The notes under the pieces are model-generated. The model ran no database searches. It was not told the DNA's origin and saw only the letters and a program-made list of their open reading frames with translations. From Planctomycetota bacterium (GTDB lineage Bacteria > Planctomycetota > Phycisphaerae > Phycisphaerales > Phycisphaeraceae), in assembly GCA_024276075.1 (NCBI GenBank), contig JAJRXX010000029.1, forward strand, positions 1-34,524: a DNA stretch of 34,524 nucleotides, in the 5' to 3' direction. Shown here piece after piece: positions 1-7,302 of this stretch. The position numbers were made by a program, and so were the translations under genes. Positions within the stretch are counted from its first letter, which is position 1; each line of letters starts with the position of its first letter.

Positions 1-72
1 AAACCGAGTGCGTATTAACTGAAACGCACACCAAACAAAACGACTGCAATAATCAGAAAACAAACGTCGCGG

Positions 73-100
73 TGTAATAGTCAAGATTTGATCTGACATT
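73..100 (+). repeat. Left terminal inverted repeat of the IS
   Basis: It begins TGTAATAG and contains ATTTGATCTGACA. It pairs with 1340-1367 read on the other strand, 21 of 28 positions matching. Confidence 0.8.
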
Positions 101-122
101 CCTCGATCTAGAGGTATAGGAT

Positions 123-169
123 GCTGATGGCACGCAGCGCAGGCGCAGCCGAAGCGAAGTGCCATCAGC
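123..169 (+). promoter_or_regulatory. Hairpin upstream of the transposase gene
   Basis: GCTGATGGCAC at 123-133 pairs perfectly with GTGCCATCAGC at 159-169, an 11-bp stem with a 25-base loop. It lies inside the IS, between the left end and the ribosome binding site of the transposase. Such hairpins in other insertion sequences limit transcription or translation entering from outside; that role is inferred here. Confidence 0.5.
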
Positions 170-200
170 CCACGCCTCACAACACCAAGGAGTGTCAATC

Positions 201-1241
201 ATGACCACCGAACAGAAGATCATCAAAAACAAATTGGGCCTGATGGAATTGGCTCATCAACTGGGCAACGTCTCGCGGGCCTGCAAGATCATGGGCTACT
301 CACGCGACAGCTTCTACCGATTCAAAGAACTCTACGACACCGGCGGCGAGCAGGCCCTCCACGAGATCAGCAAACGCAAGCCCATCGTCAAGAACCGCGT
401 CGATCCGGCGATCGAGCAGGCCGTCGTGGCCATCGCCTTCGACAAGCCCGCCTTCGGCCAGGTCCGCGTCTCCAATGAACTGCGGCAGAAGAATCTGTTC
501 GTCTCACCCGGCGGCGTCCGCAGTGTCTGGCTACGCCACGATCTGGAGACGTTCAAGAAACGCCTCAAAGCCCTGGAAGCCCGGGTCGCCCAGGACGGCA
601 TCGTGCTCACCGAAGACCAGGTCGTCGCTCTGGAGAAAGCCAAGGAACAAAAGCAGGCACACGGCGAGATCGAAACCGAACACCCCGGTTATCTCGGGTC
701 CCAGGACACTTTTTACGTCGGCTCGCTCAAGGGCGTAGGACGCATCTATCAGCAGACCTTCGTCGATACCTACACCCGTGTCGCCTTCACCAAGCTGTAT
801 GACCGCAAAAACGCGCTGGTCGCCGCCGACCTGCTCAACGACCGCGTCATGCCGTTCTTCGAAGAACAAGGCATCCCGCTGCTGCGGGTCCTGACCGATC
901 GCGGCACCGAATACTGCGGCAACCGAGAGCATCACGAGTATCAGTTATACTTGACGGTCGAGGATATCGACCACACCCGAACCAAAGCCAGGAGCCCCCA
1001 GACCAACGGCATCTGCGAGCGGTTCCACAAGACGATCCTCAACGAGTTCTACCAGATCGCGTTCCGAAAGAAGGTCTATTCAAGCCTGCAAGAGCTTCAA
1101 GACGATCTGGACCAATGGACACAACAATACAACCAGCGACGCCCGCACAGCGGCAAGCACTGTTACGGCAAAACGCCCATGCAAACGTTCGAAGACGCCA
1201 TCCCAATGGCGAAAGAAAAAAGGTTAGAGCACCTTGCATAA
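201..1241 (+). CDS. IS481-family transposase (DDE integrase fold)
   Basis: This 346-residue protein has the layout of IS481 transposases. An N-terminal helix-turn-helix region (about residues 1-65, with SRACKIMGYSRDSFYRF) binds DNA and a C-terminal retroviral-integrase-like domain (about 160-330) catalyses strand transfer. The likely catalytic triad is D169 (SQDTFYVG), D233 (LTDRGTEYCG) and E273 (NGICERFH). The ATG at 201 is chosen because AAGGAG lies at the right distance upstream; a GTG at 159 in the same frame falls inside the hairpin stem and is unlikely. The frame is uninterrupted, so the gene may be active. It is flanked by matching inverted repeats. Confidence 0.9.
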   Translation: MTTEQKIIKNKLGLMELAHQLGNVSRACKIMGYSRDSFYRFKELYDTGGEQALHEISKRKPIVKNRVDPAIEQAVVAIAFDKPAFGQVRVSNELRQKNLFVSPGGVRSVWLRHDLETFKKRLKALEARVAQDGIVLTEDQVVALEKAKEQKQAHGEIETEHPGYLGSQDTFYVGSLKGVGRIYQQTFVDTYTRVAFTKLYDRKNALVAADLLNDRVMPFFEEQGIPLLRVLTDRGTEYCGNREHHEYQLYLTVEDIDHTRTKARSPQTNGICERFHKTILNEFYQIAFRKKVYSSLQELQDDLDQWTQQYNQRRPHSGKHCYGKTPMQTFEDAIPMAKEKRLEHLA

Positions 1242-1268
1242 ATAATCGCCATGCCAGTTCTGGAGTAG

Positions 1269-1292
1269 GGCAGGTCATTGACCTGCCTTCTT
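1269..1292 (+). terminator. Palindrome and pyrimidine tract after the transposase gene
   Basis: GGCAGGTCA and TGACCTGCC (1269-1277 and 1279-1287) form a perfect inverted repeat followed by TTCTTCTT, about 28 bases after the transposase stop. This resembles a rho-independent terminator inside the element. Confidence 0.5.
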
Positions 1293-1339
1293 CTTGGGGA
1301 GATGGAGAATAATTACGCAAGTTGCTCTAATGTGGCCTA

Positions 1340-1367
1340 ACTGTCAGATTAAATAGGGGCTACTACA
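1340..1367 (-). repeat. Right terminal inverted repeat of the IS
   Basis: Read on the minus strand it begins TGTAGTAG and contains ATTTAATCTGACA, the partner of the left end at 73-100. Confidence 0.8.
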
Positions 1368-1369
1368 GT

Positions 1370-1879
1370 TTACGATTCTGACGAATCCGTGCGACGGCTA
1401 CCCAATTCATTATCGATTAGGAGTAGACCCGATCCGTCCTCACCAACCATCCGCAAGCGGTTGACGTAGTGCTCCATTAGCGACTCTTCCTCTGCCTGCT
1501 CCTCGGCAAACCAATTCAACAAAGTAATCGTCGCGTAGTCACGCTCTTTGTGGGCTAAATCCATCACCTGATAGATGCCTTTAGTTGTATCTTGTTCATT
1601 CTTCAACGCCGCCTCGAAAGCTTCTCGTAGCGATTTAAATTGCGTGCTGCACTCTTTAATCGCTTGAAGGTCAACTTCGCCGTTGCGCCGCTTGACCACA
1701 TAGTCGAATATCTTCATGGCATGCTCAAGCTCTTCCTTGGCCTGAACCCGAAAGAATCCCGCCGCACCGGTCATTTCTTGCGACTCACAATATGCACAAA
1801 TTGCAAGATAATAATAAGCCGCAAAAAGCTCACGGTTAATCTGACGGTTGAGCTCGTCAAGCATCTGCTGTGAAACCAT
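1370..1879 (-). CDS. ftnA: Bacterial non-haem ferritin
   Basis: Cytoplasmic iron-storage protein that oxidises ferrous iron at a di-iron ferroxidase centre and stores it in a 24-subunit shell. The 169 residues match the family length. Likely metal ligands are visible: E17, E50 and H53 (KEELEHAMK), E95, and the EEQxEEE stretch around E127-E131. The ATG at 1879 is preceded by GGGAG at a normal distance. The stop codon is only two bases from the right end of the neighbouring IS, so any downstream terminator or 3' gene has been separated from it. The reading frame itself is intact. Transcription points away from the HEPN-like gene's stop, with about 90 bases between them. Confidence 0.92.
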   Translation of the reverse strand: MVSQQMLDELNRQINRELFAAYYYLAICAYCESQEMTGAAGFFRVQAKEELEHAMKIFDYVVKRRNGEVDLQAIKECSTQFKSLREAFEAALKNEQDTTKGIYQVMDLAHKERDYATITLLNWFAEEQAEEESLMEHYVNRLRMVGEDGSGLLLIDNELGSRRTDSSES

Positions 1880-1971
1880 CGATCTACTCCCACGGCTTGG
1901 TATCTAAAAAAAATCTGCCGCGAAACCCGACTACTCTCTATTACTTTTCAACTCGACCGTACACGAGGCAT

Positions 1972-2511
1972 TCAAACAACTGCTACAGGCGTGTGAAGCT
2001 TGGGGTCAGACGGGAGCGATGGCTTTGCTTCCCCAGGCCGAGACTCCAGGCCCACGTAGATAAAAGCGATCAGCTTGGCTAGTGTCACCGCCAGTCTACC
2101 CATTTGATTCTGAATGCTCGGCGGTGTCGGCAGTACCGAGCCCCACTCGACAAGTTCCTGAAACTCTTCGAGTCGCTTATTAAATCCGATCGGCTCAAGA
2201 TTATGCGCCAGATCATTTCTGAGTCGATTGAGTTTTTTGGCCGCATCCCAAAGCCAACCTAATTCGTCACAAGGATACAGCGCTTTGGCCAGGCAACAGG
2301 TCTGATGAAATGATAACTGCGCTTCGTCAACCGCGTGTCTGCTGACAACTTTTGCATCTACAAACTTCCTGACAGTCTCCTCAACCAGCATATGCCCCTT
2401 CAAAAGCGTCAAAACCGGGTCCGCTTTAATCGGTAAGTGTTCAAGGATGCGCCCTATCGCGGCATCCATGTCTCTATTAACCCCAAAACTGGGTGTTTCT
2501 GAACTTGACAT
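1972..2511 (-). CDS. HEPN-like small protein, function unknown
   Basis: This 179-residue, probably all-helical protein contains KLNRLRNDLAHN, with R98 and H103 spaced as in the R-x4-6-H motif of HEPN domains. Many HEPN proteins are RNases that act in toxin-antitoxin, defence or RNA-processing systems. Helical segments on either side (LLKGHMLVEETVRKFVD; LSFHQTCCLAKAL) suit that fold. No adjacent MNT nucleotidyltransferase, the usual antitoxin partner, is visible; the neighbours are ferritin and a long non-coding stretch. GGAG lies upstream of the ATG at 2511. HEPN membership rests on one motif plus helical context. Nuclease activity is inference, since some HEPN proteins only bind RNA or protein. 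Confidence 0.6.
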   Translation of the reverse strand: MSSSETPSFGVNRDMDAAIGRILEHLPIKADPVLTLLKGHMLVEETVRKFVDAKVVSRHAVDEAQLSFHQTCCLAKALYPCDELGWLWDAAKKLNRLRNDLAHNLEPIGFNKRLEEFQELVEWGSVLPTPPSIQNQMGRLAVTLAKLIAFIYVGLESRPGEAKPSLPSDPKLHTPVAVV

Positions 2512-3008
2512 CCTATGATCTCCACACCAATCACCCGCAAGTCTCTAAACCCCACCACTCGTTGATACCGCCGTTAGCCAGACTGTGCGCCAAGCAATTA
2601 ACCTATTTTATGCTCAACACGCCTATCCTGCAATGCTTTATACCAATCAAGATTGATACTTACACGGCATCTGCAAACGCGAAGGCAAAACAAACAATAA
2701 CTTACCTTTACAACGCGCTAGAAATATACGCAATGCGTATTAAACAGGCCCATTCTCACCTCTCAACACAAAACATCACCCCACAAAAACGCCCATGCGT
2801 ACAAGTAAAATCTATGAACCGCCAGCTTCAAAAGCATTACGCATTGACCATGCCTACAACTTCCAGACATATCTCTTCAGATTTAGCTGACGCACCGCCC
2901 ATTTGGTCCGATAAGTTGCCCTTATTTTTAGGTTTTGCTTAGGTTCAGCCTTGCTCATCCCGATACATTAATTGGCCGTATATCTGCCGATGGGAGGAAG
3001 CTGTTATC
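2512..3008. other. Intergenic stretch between divergent genes, with one dispersed repeat
   Basis: No convincing gene is seen. An open frame crosses the region on the plus strand but has no family resemblance beyond the repeat at 2641-2743. The right end holds the GGGAGGAAG ribosome binding site of the coiled-coil gene at 3009. Promoters for both flanking genes should lie here, but none is clear enough to place. Confidence 0.5.
2641..2743 (-). repeat. Dispersed ~100-bp repeat, copy A
   Basis: It matches the copies at 8994-9100 and 29341-29442. The shared body runs from the palindrome ATACGCAATGCGTAT (2726-2740) through CTAGCGCGTTGTAAAG and TTTTGCCTTCGC on the minus strand to CAATCTTGATTGG. 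The plus-strand frame is open and reads IPIKID...SANAKAKQTITY...LYNALEIYAMRI. It lacks one codon present in the other copies. Confidence 0.85.
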
Positions 3009-3893
3009 ATGTCGGAACATCATACATTATCAGACGAAACGATTAAGTCGTCCGGTGTACCCGATCCCGATCAGACGCTAACGCTGCTGGGATCGTTTCT
3101 TCAACAACTCAAATCCTGGCAGCAGGAAAGCGGCGAGTACTACGAGCACTTCCGCGAGCGGCTCGAACATGTGGCCACGCAGCAGGCACAACTCGACCGC
3201 CTCAGAGCGGTCTTGGATACGCATCGCGCCAACATCGAAGCCCAACGCACCGAGCTCGAAGCCCAACGGCGCCATTCCGAACAGCAATGCCGAGAGATCG
3301 AAGACCAAAACCACGCCAATGAATTAGCGCGGCAGAAGATGACCGAGCAATGGGAAACGCTGGTGGAAGAGAAAACCGCGCTGACCCAACGCCGTCAGGA
3401 ATTCGATAAACAAGTCTTCCAACTCGAAGCCCAGCGGGCCCAACTCCGAACTACACGCGCACAAGTTGAAGGCCAGCGACAGCAGCTTGAAGATCAGCGT
3501 AAAAAACTACAGCACGGCCTTCGCCAAGTCGCTAGACGACAGAAACAGCTTGATAACAAGTGGGCCTCACTGAACCAGCAAGATAAAGCGTTGTCCGGCT
3601 CGACATCCACCCGACGCGCCACAAAATCCAAATCGACAAAAACCCGAAAGGCCAAGAGCGCTAAAAAACGAAGCGCCACTGCCAAAAACCGTACCCGGGT
3701 CAAAGCAACAGGCCGAGTAAAAACCAAGGCCAAGGCACGCAAAAGCACCTCGGCTAAAGCGGGCCGCACCACAAAGACACACAAGACGTCAACAAAACGA
3801 ACACGAAAGACAAAAAGATCAACCTCGACTCGGGTTCAAGCCCGTAAGAAGGCTACCCGAGGGCGTAGCACTACGAGCCGAAAACGTCGTTGA
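3009..3893 (+). CDS. Coiled-coil protein with histone-H1-like basic tail
   Basis: Not a family I can name. The 294 residues fall into three parts. Residues 22-55 carry a short motif (LLGSFLQQLKSWQQ) resembling the N-termini of the coiled-coil proteins at 4167 and 20062. Residues about 45-195 are a Q/E/R-rich heptad coiled coil. Residues about 196-294 are almost only K, R, S, T, A and G, with no acidic residue at all, like bacterial H1-like nucleoid proteins. The ATG is preceded by GGGAGGAAG. It lies 273 bases upstream of the 1021-residue gene on the same strand and may be co-transcribed. I infer that it binds DNA or RNA through the tail and multimerises through the coil. It has no signal peptide or membrane segment. 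Confidence 0.75.
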   Translation: MSEHHTLSDETIKSSGVPDPDQTLTLLGSFLQQLKSWQQESGEYYEHFRERLEHVATQQAQLDRLRAVLDTHRANIEAQRTELEAQRRHSEQQCREIEDQNHANELARQKMTEQWETLVEEKTALTQRRQEFDKQVFQLEAQRAQLRTTRAQVEGQRQQLEDQRKKLQHGLRQVARRQKQLDNKWASLNQQDKALSGSTSTRRATKSKSTKTRKAKSAKKRSATAKNRTRVKATGRVKTKAKARKSTSAKAGRTTKTHKTSTKRTRKTKRSTSTRVQARKKATRGRSTTSRKRR

Positions 3894-4166
3894 TTTCTGC
3901 CAAGCTTTGGAGAGTCGCTCAAGAGCATAGCGTTACAACCCACAGCAAACCTGGCCAGATGTCGCGTGTGTACCGTGATCGAGTAGCAACCGGAGGCTCA
4001 AACACTGTGACTGAGCCATATGTTAAAGCCATATTTCGCAGATAGAACGACAGAACTCCGCTGCTACGATCTAACGCAGTTCCATCGATCCATCATTCAG
4101 ACGCGGAGGGCGGCGGCTTCCACGCGTGAGTGTGGATGCAGTGTCCGATAGGAGTGAGAAGGCACG

Positions 4167-7100
4167 ATGCCGCAACAGCCCCCTGACACGCAATCTCAGA
4201 CCTCCCCTGACCGACAGCCCGTGTCGGACGCCAACAGGTCGATTTATCTGCTTGACGATCTCGATCGTCAACTCAAGCAGTTGCAGTCCTGGGAACAGGA
4301 CCACGAGCCCCTTTTCGAGCAGCTAAATAAACAAATCGCAATGGTGGCCGGGATTGAGAAGAAAATCACCGCCAAAGCCAAAGACCTTGACCAACTCGAA
4401 TCCCAGTTCCAGGTTAAGCGTGCCGAAGTCGAGGCCATGCGCGCTCACGCCGACCAACAGCAACAACACCTTGACAACCAGAGACATCAGCTTAGCCATC
4501 ATCAAAATGAACTGGCTAGGCACCACGAACGGATCGAATGGATTGCTCATCAAAAGATTCAGCTAGATGAACGCGGGCGTGAGCTAGAGCACATAAGCAG
4601 GGAAACCGAGAACAAATTTTTCCAAGCACAAGCCGAGCACGAGCGCGTCGTTGAACAACAGCAGCAACTCGATCACTGGCGACAAGAACTTGACCATCAA
4701 AGCCACCAACTTAACACACAACAAAACGAGCTTGCTCAACACCGTCAACATCTCGAACAACAGCAACATGAATTAGCCAACCAGCGTCATCAACTTGATC
4801 AGGACCTGGCCAAACACCACGAAGAGGCTAACCAACGCCAACACGATCTCGATCAACAGAAAACCCACATCCAGCAACAACGGCAAGAGCTTGACGCAAA
4901 ACACGCCGAGATTGAACAACGACAAAACGACCTAAACGGTCAACGTCATCAACTCGATCAGGACCTTGCCAAACACCACGAAGAGGCTAACCAACGCCAA
5001 CACGATCTCGATCAACAGAAAACCCACATCCAACAGCAACGGCAAGAGCTTGACGCAAAACATGCCGAGCTTGAGAAGCAACAGAACAACCTAAACGGTC
5101 AACGTCATCAACTCGATCAGGACTTGGCCAAACACCACGAAGAGGCTAACCAACGCCAACACGATCTCGATCAACAGAAATCGCGGATCCAGCAGCAGCG
5201 GCAAGAGCTCGACGCAAAGCACACCGAAATTGAGCAGCAGCAGAACGACTTAAACGACCAACGCCAACAGCTCGATCGGGACCTGACTAAACACCACGAA
5301 AAAGCTAGCCAACGCCAGCACGATCTCGATCAACAGAAAGCACACATTCAGCAGCAACGGCAAGAGCTCGACGCAAAGCGTGTCGAACTTGAACTCCAGC
5401 AGTCGCAACTCGGGAATCAGTGGCAAGAACTTGACGCAAAGCGATCCGAGACCAATCAACAGCGAGACGACCTAACTTCGAATCGCAATAGACTCGAACA
5501 GCAGCGGCAACTTCACAACGAAGAGCACCAACAACAACTCGACACGATTAATCAACGCGAAGCCGAGATTGCCACACGAGACCAGGAACTCAAAGAGTTA
5601 CACAGCGAATTCGAAGCAAAACAAGCAGAACTCGAATCGGCCTCCAACCAACTCAACCAAGAACGGGAACAATTCAAGCGCCAAGTTGATGATTGGAATC
5701 AACGCCGCACACAAGACGAACAGCAAAAACAAGATACAAATCAACAACTCGATCAAACCAATCAACGACAACAAGAACTCGATCAACGCCACAAACAGCT
5801 CGAACAAGAATGGCAAGCACTAAGAGACAAACAAGCTCAGGTTGATCAACAGCAAAAAGACCTCGACAGCCAACACCAACAAATAGAACAGCAGCGCCAA
5901 GACCTGATTAACCAAAATCAGGAATCCGACCAACGAATTAACGAGCCCGGCAAGCAACCCCAAGAAAGCACCGGTGATTCACAGCACCAAAATGACCTAA
6001 CACACGAGCAGGCCCAGATGATCGCACAGCAGGAATCACTGCTTGCTCAACGATCCCAGGAAATCGAACAGCTTCGTAAACAGCTTGAATCTGTACCGGC
6101 CAGTCAACCCGAACAAACAAACACCCAACCCACACAGCAAAAGCCTGACAAGATTGAAAAAGAACTTGCCGACTTGGAGCAGCAGCGTCAAAAACTGGCC
6201 ATCGAGTCAAAACAATTCGAACAACAACAGCATGACCTAGCGAAACGCCGTGAAGAAGTCGAAAAACAACGCTTCGAGATTTCCGGTCACTGGGAACAGT
6301 TTACACACCAACGCGATGAACTAACCAAGCACCAGGAAGAACTCGCAAAGGGTCAAGAGGAGCTGAATTCCCTACAGACAACACTCAAGCAAAAGGTCGA
6401 GGAAGCCGCCCAGCAGGAAAAGCAACTCGCGCAACGCGCCCAAGAACTAGAGCAACTCAGCGACAACCTCGATAAACACCGAACTCAAACCGATCTTCTA
6501 CACAGCCAGACCGCACAACAACAGAAACAGATCGATCAGAAACAACTCGACCTAACCGGTCAGCAAACGGAACTCGAAAAACGTCAGCGTGAGCTAAACC
6601 AACAACAAAACGAAATCGACCAACAGAAACACGCGCTAGCCGAGTTAGCCCGCCAACTCAGACAAAAACGAAAAGACCTTGAAAAGTACGAAGAACGCGT
6701 AGCAGCACTAAAGAAGCAAGAAACCCTGCTAAACGAACGATCCCAAGAGCTTGAGGAATTAGCCGGAAACCTAGAATCAAAACGAACCGAAGCCGCCGCG
6801 ACACAACGGCGGCTGATAAAGCAAACACAGGAGCTAGAATACCAGCAACAGGAACAAACCCAGGAGCATCAGCAAGAAGAGATTCGAATCAACGAGCAAC
6901 GAGAAATCTTGGCTCAAACGAAACGATTCCTAGCCACCAGTGAAGAGATCATGGCTAGACGCTGGGCAACTGGGCGCGCGTCTGAATGGGTCATCCGCGC
7001 AGCCCTGGCGCTCGTGATGCTAGGGCTGTTCAGCTACTCGATGGCGTGGTACCTGGTACCCAAATACTCACCCTTCCTGATCCAGGACGGGCTGCTGGAA

Positions 7101-7232
7101 TTGGCAGCGGTTATTTTCGGTGGATCGGTCTTTGTGACGCTGATTGCTTCGGTCGCCACACGACAATTTTTGCTCAAAAGAGACCGCGTCCTACAAGTTT
7201 CCGAAGAACCTGACCCGCTGCAAGTCGATTAA
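4167..7232 (+). CDS. Giant membrane-anchored coiled-coil protein with tandem repeats
   Basis: This 1021-residue protein matches no family I recognise. Its N-terminal motif LLDDLDRQLKQLQSWEQ (about 27-43) is shared with two other genes here. An extremely Gln-rich coiled coil follows (about 60-925), including four tandem 53-residue repeats at 208-419. The C-terminal module is ARRWATGR, a transmembrane helix (about 942-964), a short loop (KYSPFLIQDG), a second transmembrane helix (about 977-997), then a basic tail. Positive charges before the first and after the second helix put both ends in the cytoplasm. At the standard helical rise the coil would be roughly 125 nm long. The ATG follows AGGAGTGAGAAGG. 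The same C-terminal module closes the 355-residue protein at 20062. A structural or tethering role is inferred; it is not an SMC protein, as no ATPase motifs are seen. Confidence 0.8.
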   Translation: MPQQPPDTQSQTSPDRQPVSDANRSIYLLDDLDRQLKQLQSWEQDHEPLFEQLNKQIAMVAGIEKKITAKAKDLDQLESQFQVKRAEVEAMRAHADQQQQHLDNQRHQLSHHQNELARHHERIEWIAHQKIQLDERGRELEHISRETENKFFQAQAEHERVVEQQQQLDHWRQELDHQSHQLNTQQNELAQHRQHLEQQQHELANQRHQLDQDLAKHHEEANQRQHDLDQQKTHIQQQRQELDAKHAEIEQRQNDLNGQRHQLDQDLAKHHEEANQRQHDLDQQKTHIQQQRQELDAKHAELEKQQNNLNGQRHQLDQDLAKHHEEANQRQHDLDQQKSRIQQQRQELDAKHTEIEQQQNDLNDQRQQLDRDLTKHHEKASQRQHDLDQQKAHIQQQRQELDAKRVELELQQSQLGNQWQELDAKRSETNQQRDDLTSNRNRLEQQRQLHNEEHQQQLDTINQREAEIATRDQELKELHSEFEAKQAELESASNQLNQEREQFKRQVDDWNQRRTQDEQQKQDTNQQLDQTNQRQQELDQRHKQLEQEWQALRDKQAQVDQQQKDLDSQHQQIEQQRQDLINQNQESDQRINEPGKQPQESTGDSQHQNDLTHEQAQMIAQQESLLAQRSQEIEQLRKQLESVPASQPEQTNTQPTQQKPDKIEKELADLEQQRQKLAIESKQFEQQQHDLAKRREEVEKQRFEISGHWEQFTHQRDELTKHQEELAKGQEELNSLQTTLKQKVEEAAQQEKQLAQRAQELEQLSDNLDKHRTQTDLLHSQTAQQQKQIDQKQLDLTGQQTELEKRQRELNQQQNEIDQQKHALAELARQLRQKRKDLEKYEERVAALKKQETLLNERSQELEELAGNLESKRTEAAATQRRLIKQTQELEYQQQEQTQEHQQEEIRINEQREILAQTKRFLATSEEIMARRWATGRASEWVIRAALALVMLGLFSYSMAWYLVPKYSPFLIQDGLLELAAVIFGGSVFVTLIASVATRQFLLKRDRVLQVSEEPDPLQVD
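4788..5423 (+). repeat. Four tandem 159-bp coding repeats
   Basis: Units begin at 4788, 4947, 5106 and 5265, exactly 159 bases (53 codons) apart. The first three are nearly identical at DNA level (for example AAACACCACGAAGAGGCTAA in each); the fourth is more diverged. Fifty-three residues equal six heptads plus one eleven-residue step, so repeat addition keeps the coiled-coil register only with a regular stutter. Confidence 0.9.
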
Positions 7233-7302
7233 CTAATGGGTAGCCTACCGCTTGATTTCAAATCAGCGCCGCTTAAAACCCACCCCACTAAAAAGCAACG
7301 GG

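Larger units (their letters stand above)
73..1367 (+). mobile_element. IS481-family insertion sequence, apparently complete
   Basis: The element is bounded by imperfect terminal inverted repeats that start TGTA and end TACA, the TGT...ACA ends usual for IS481. The left end and the reverse complement of the right end match at 21 of 28 positions, including a shared ATCTGACA core. Inside are a hairpin, one transposase gene with a good ribosome binding site, and a terminator-like palindrome. I see no target-site duplication: the bases before 73 and after 1367 do not match. The insertion may therefore be old, or a flank may have been rearranged. The right end lies two bases beyond the ferritin stop codon. 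Confidence 0.85.

Noticed and set aside
531-935. Minus-strand open frame inside the transposase gene
   Set aside because: Shadow of the transposase; no domain or start signals.
2493-2942. Plus-strand open frame of 149 codons spanning repeat copy A
   Set aside because: No ribosome binding site or family. Only the repeat-derived part is conserved elsewhere, so it is treated under the repeat finding, not as a gene.
3995-4017. GGCTCA/TGAGCC hairpin between the two coiled-coil genes
   Set aside because: Six-base stem, eleven-base loop and no T-tract; not distinguishable from chance.
4788-5423. Possible CRISPR or non-coding satellite
   Set aside because: Units are contiguous 159-bp coding repeats without spacers, in frame within a long open reading frame.
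7236-7275. Possible bidirectional terminator between the coiled-coil and GH16-like genes
   Set aside because: The short palindromes there have almost no loop and no flanking T- or A-tracts.
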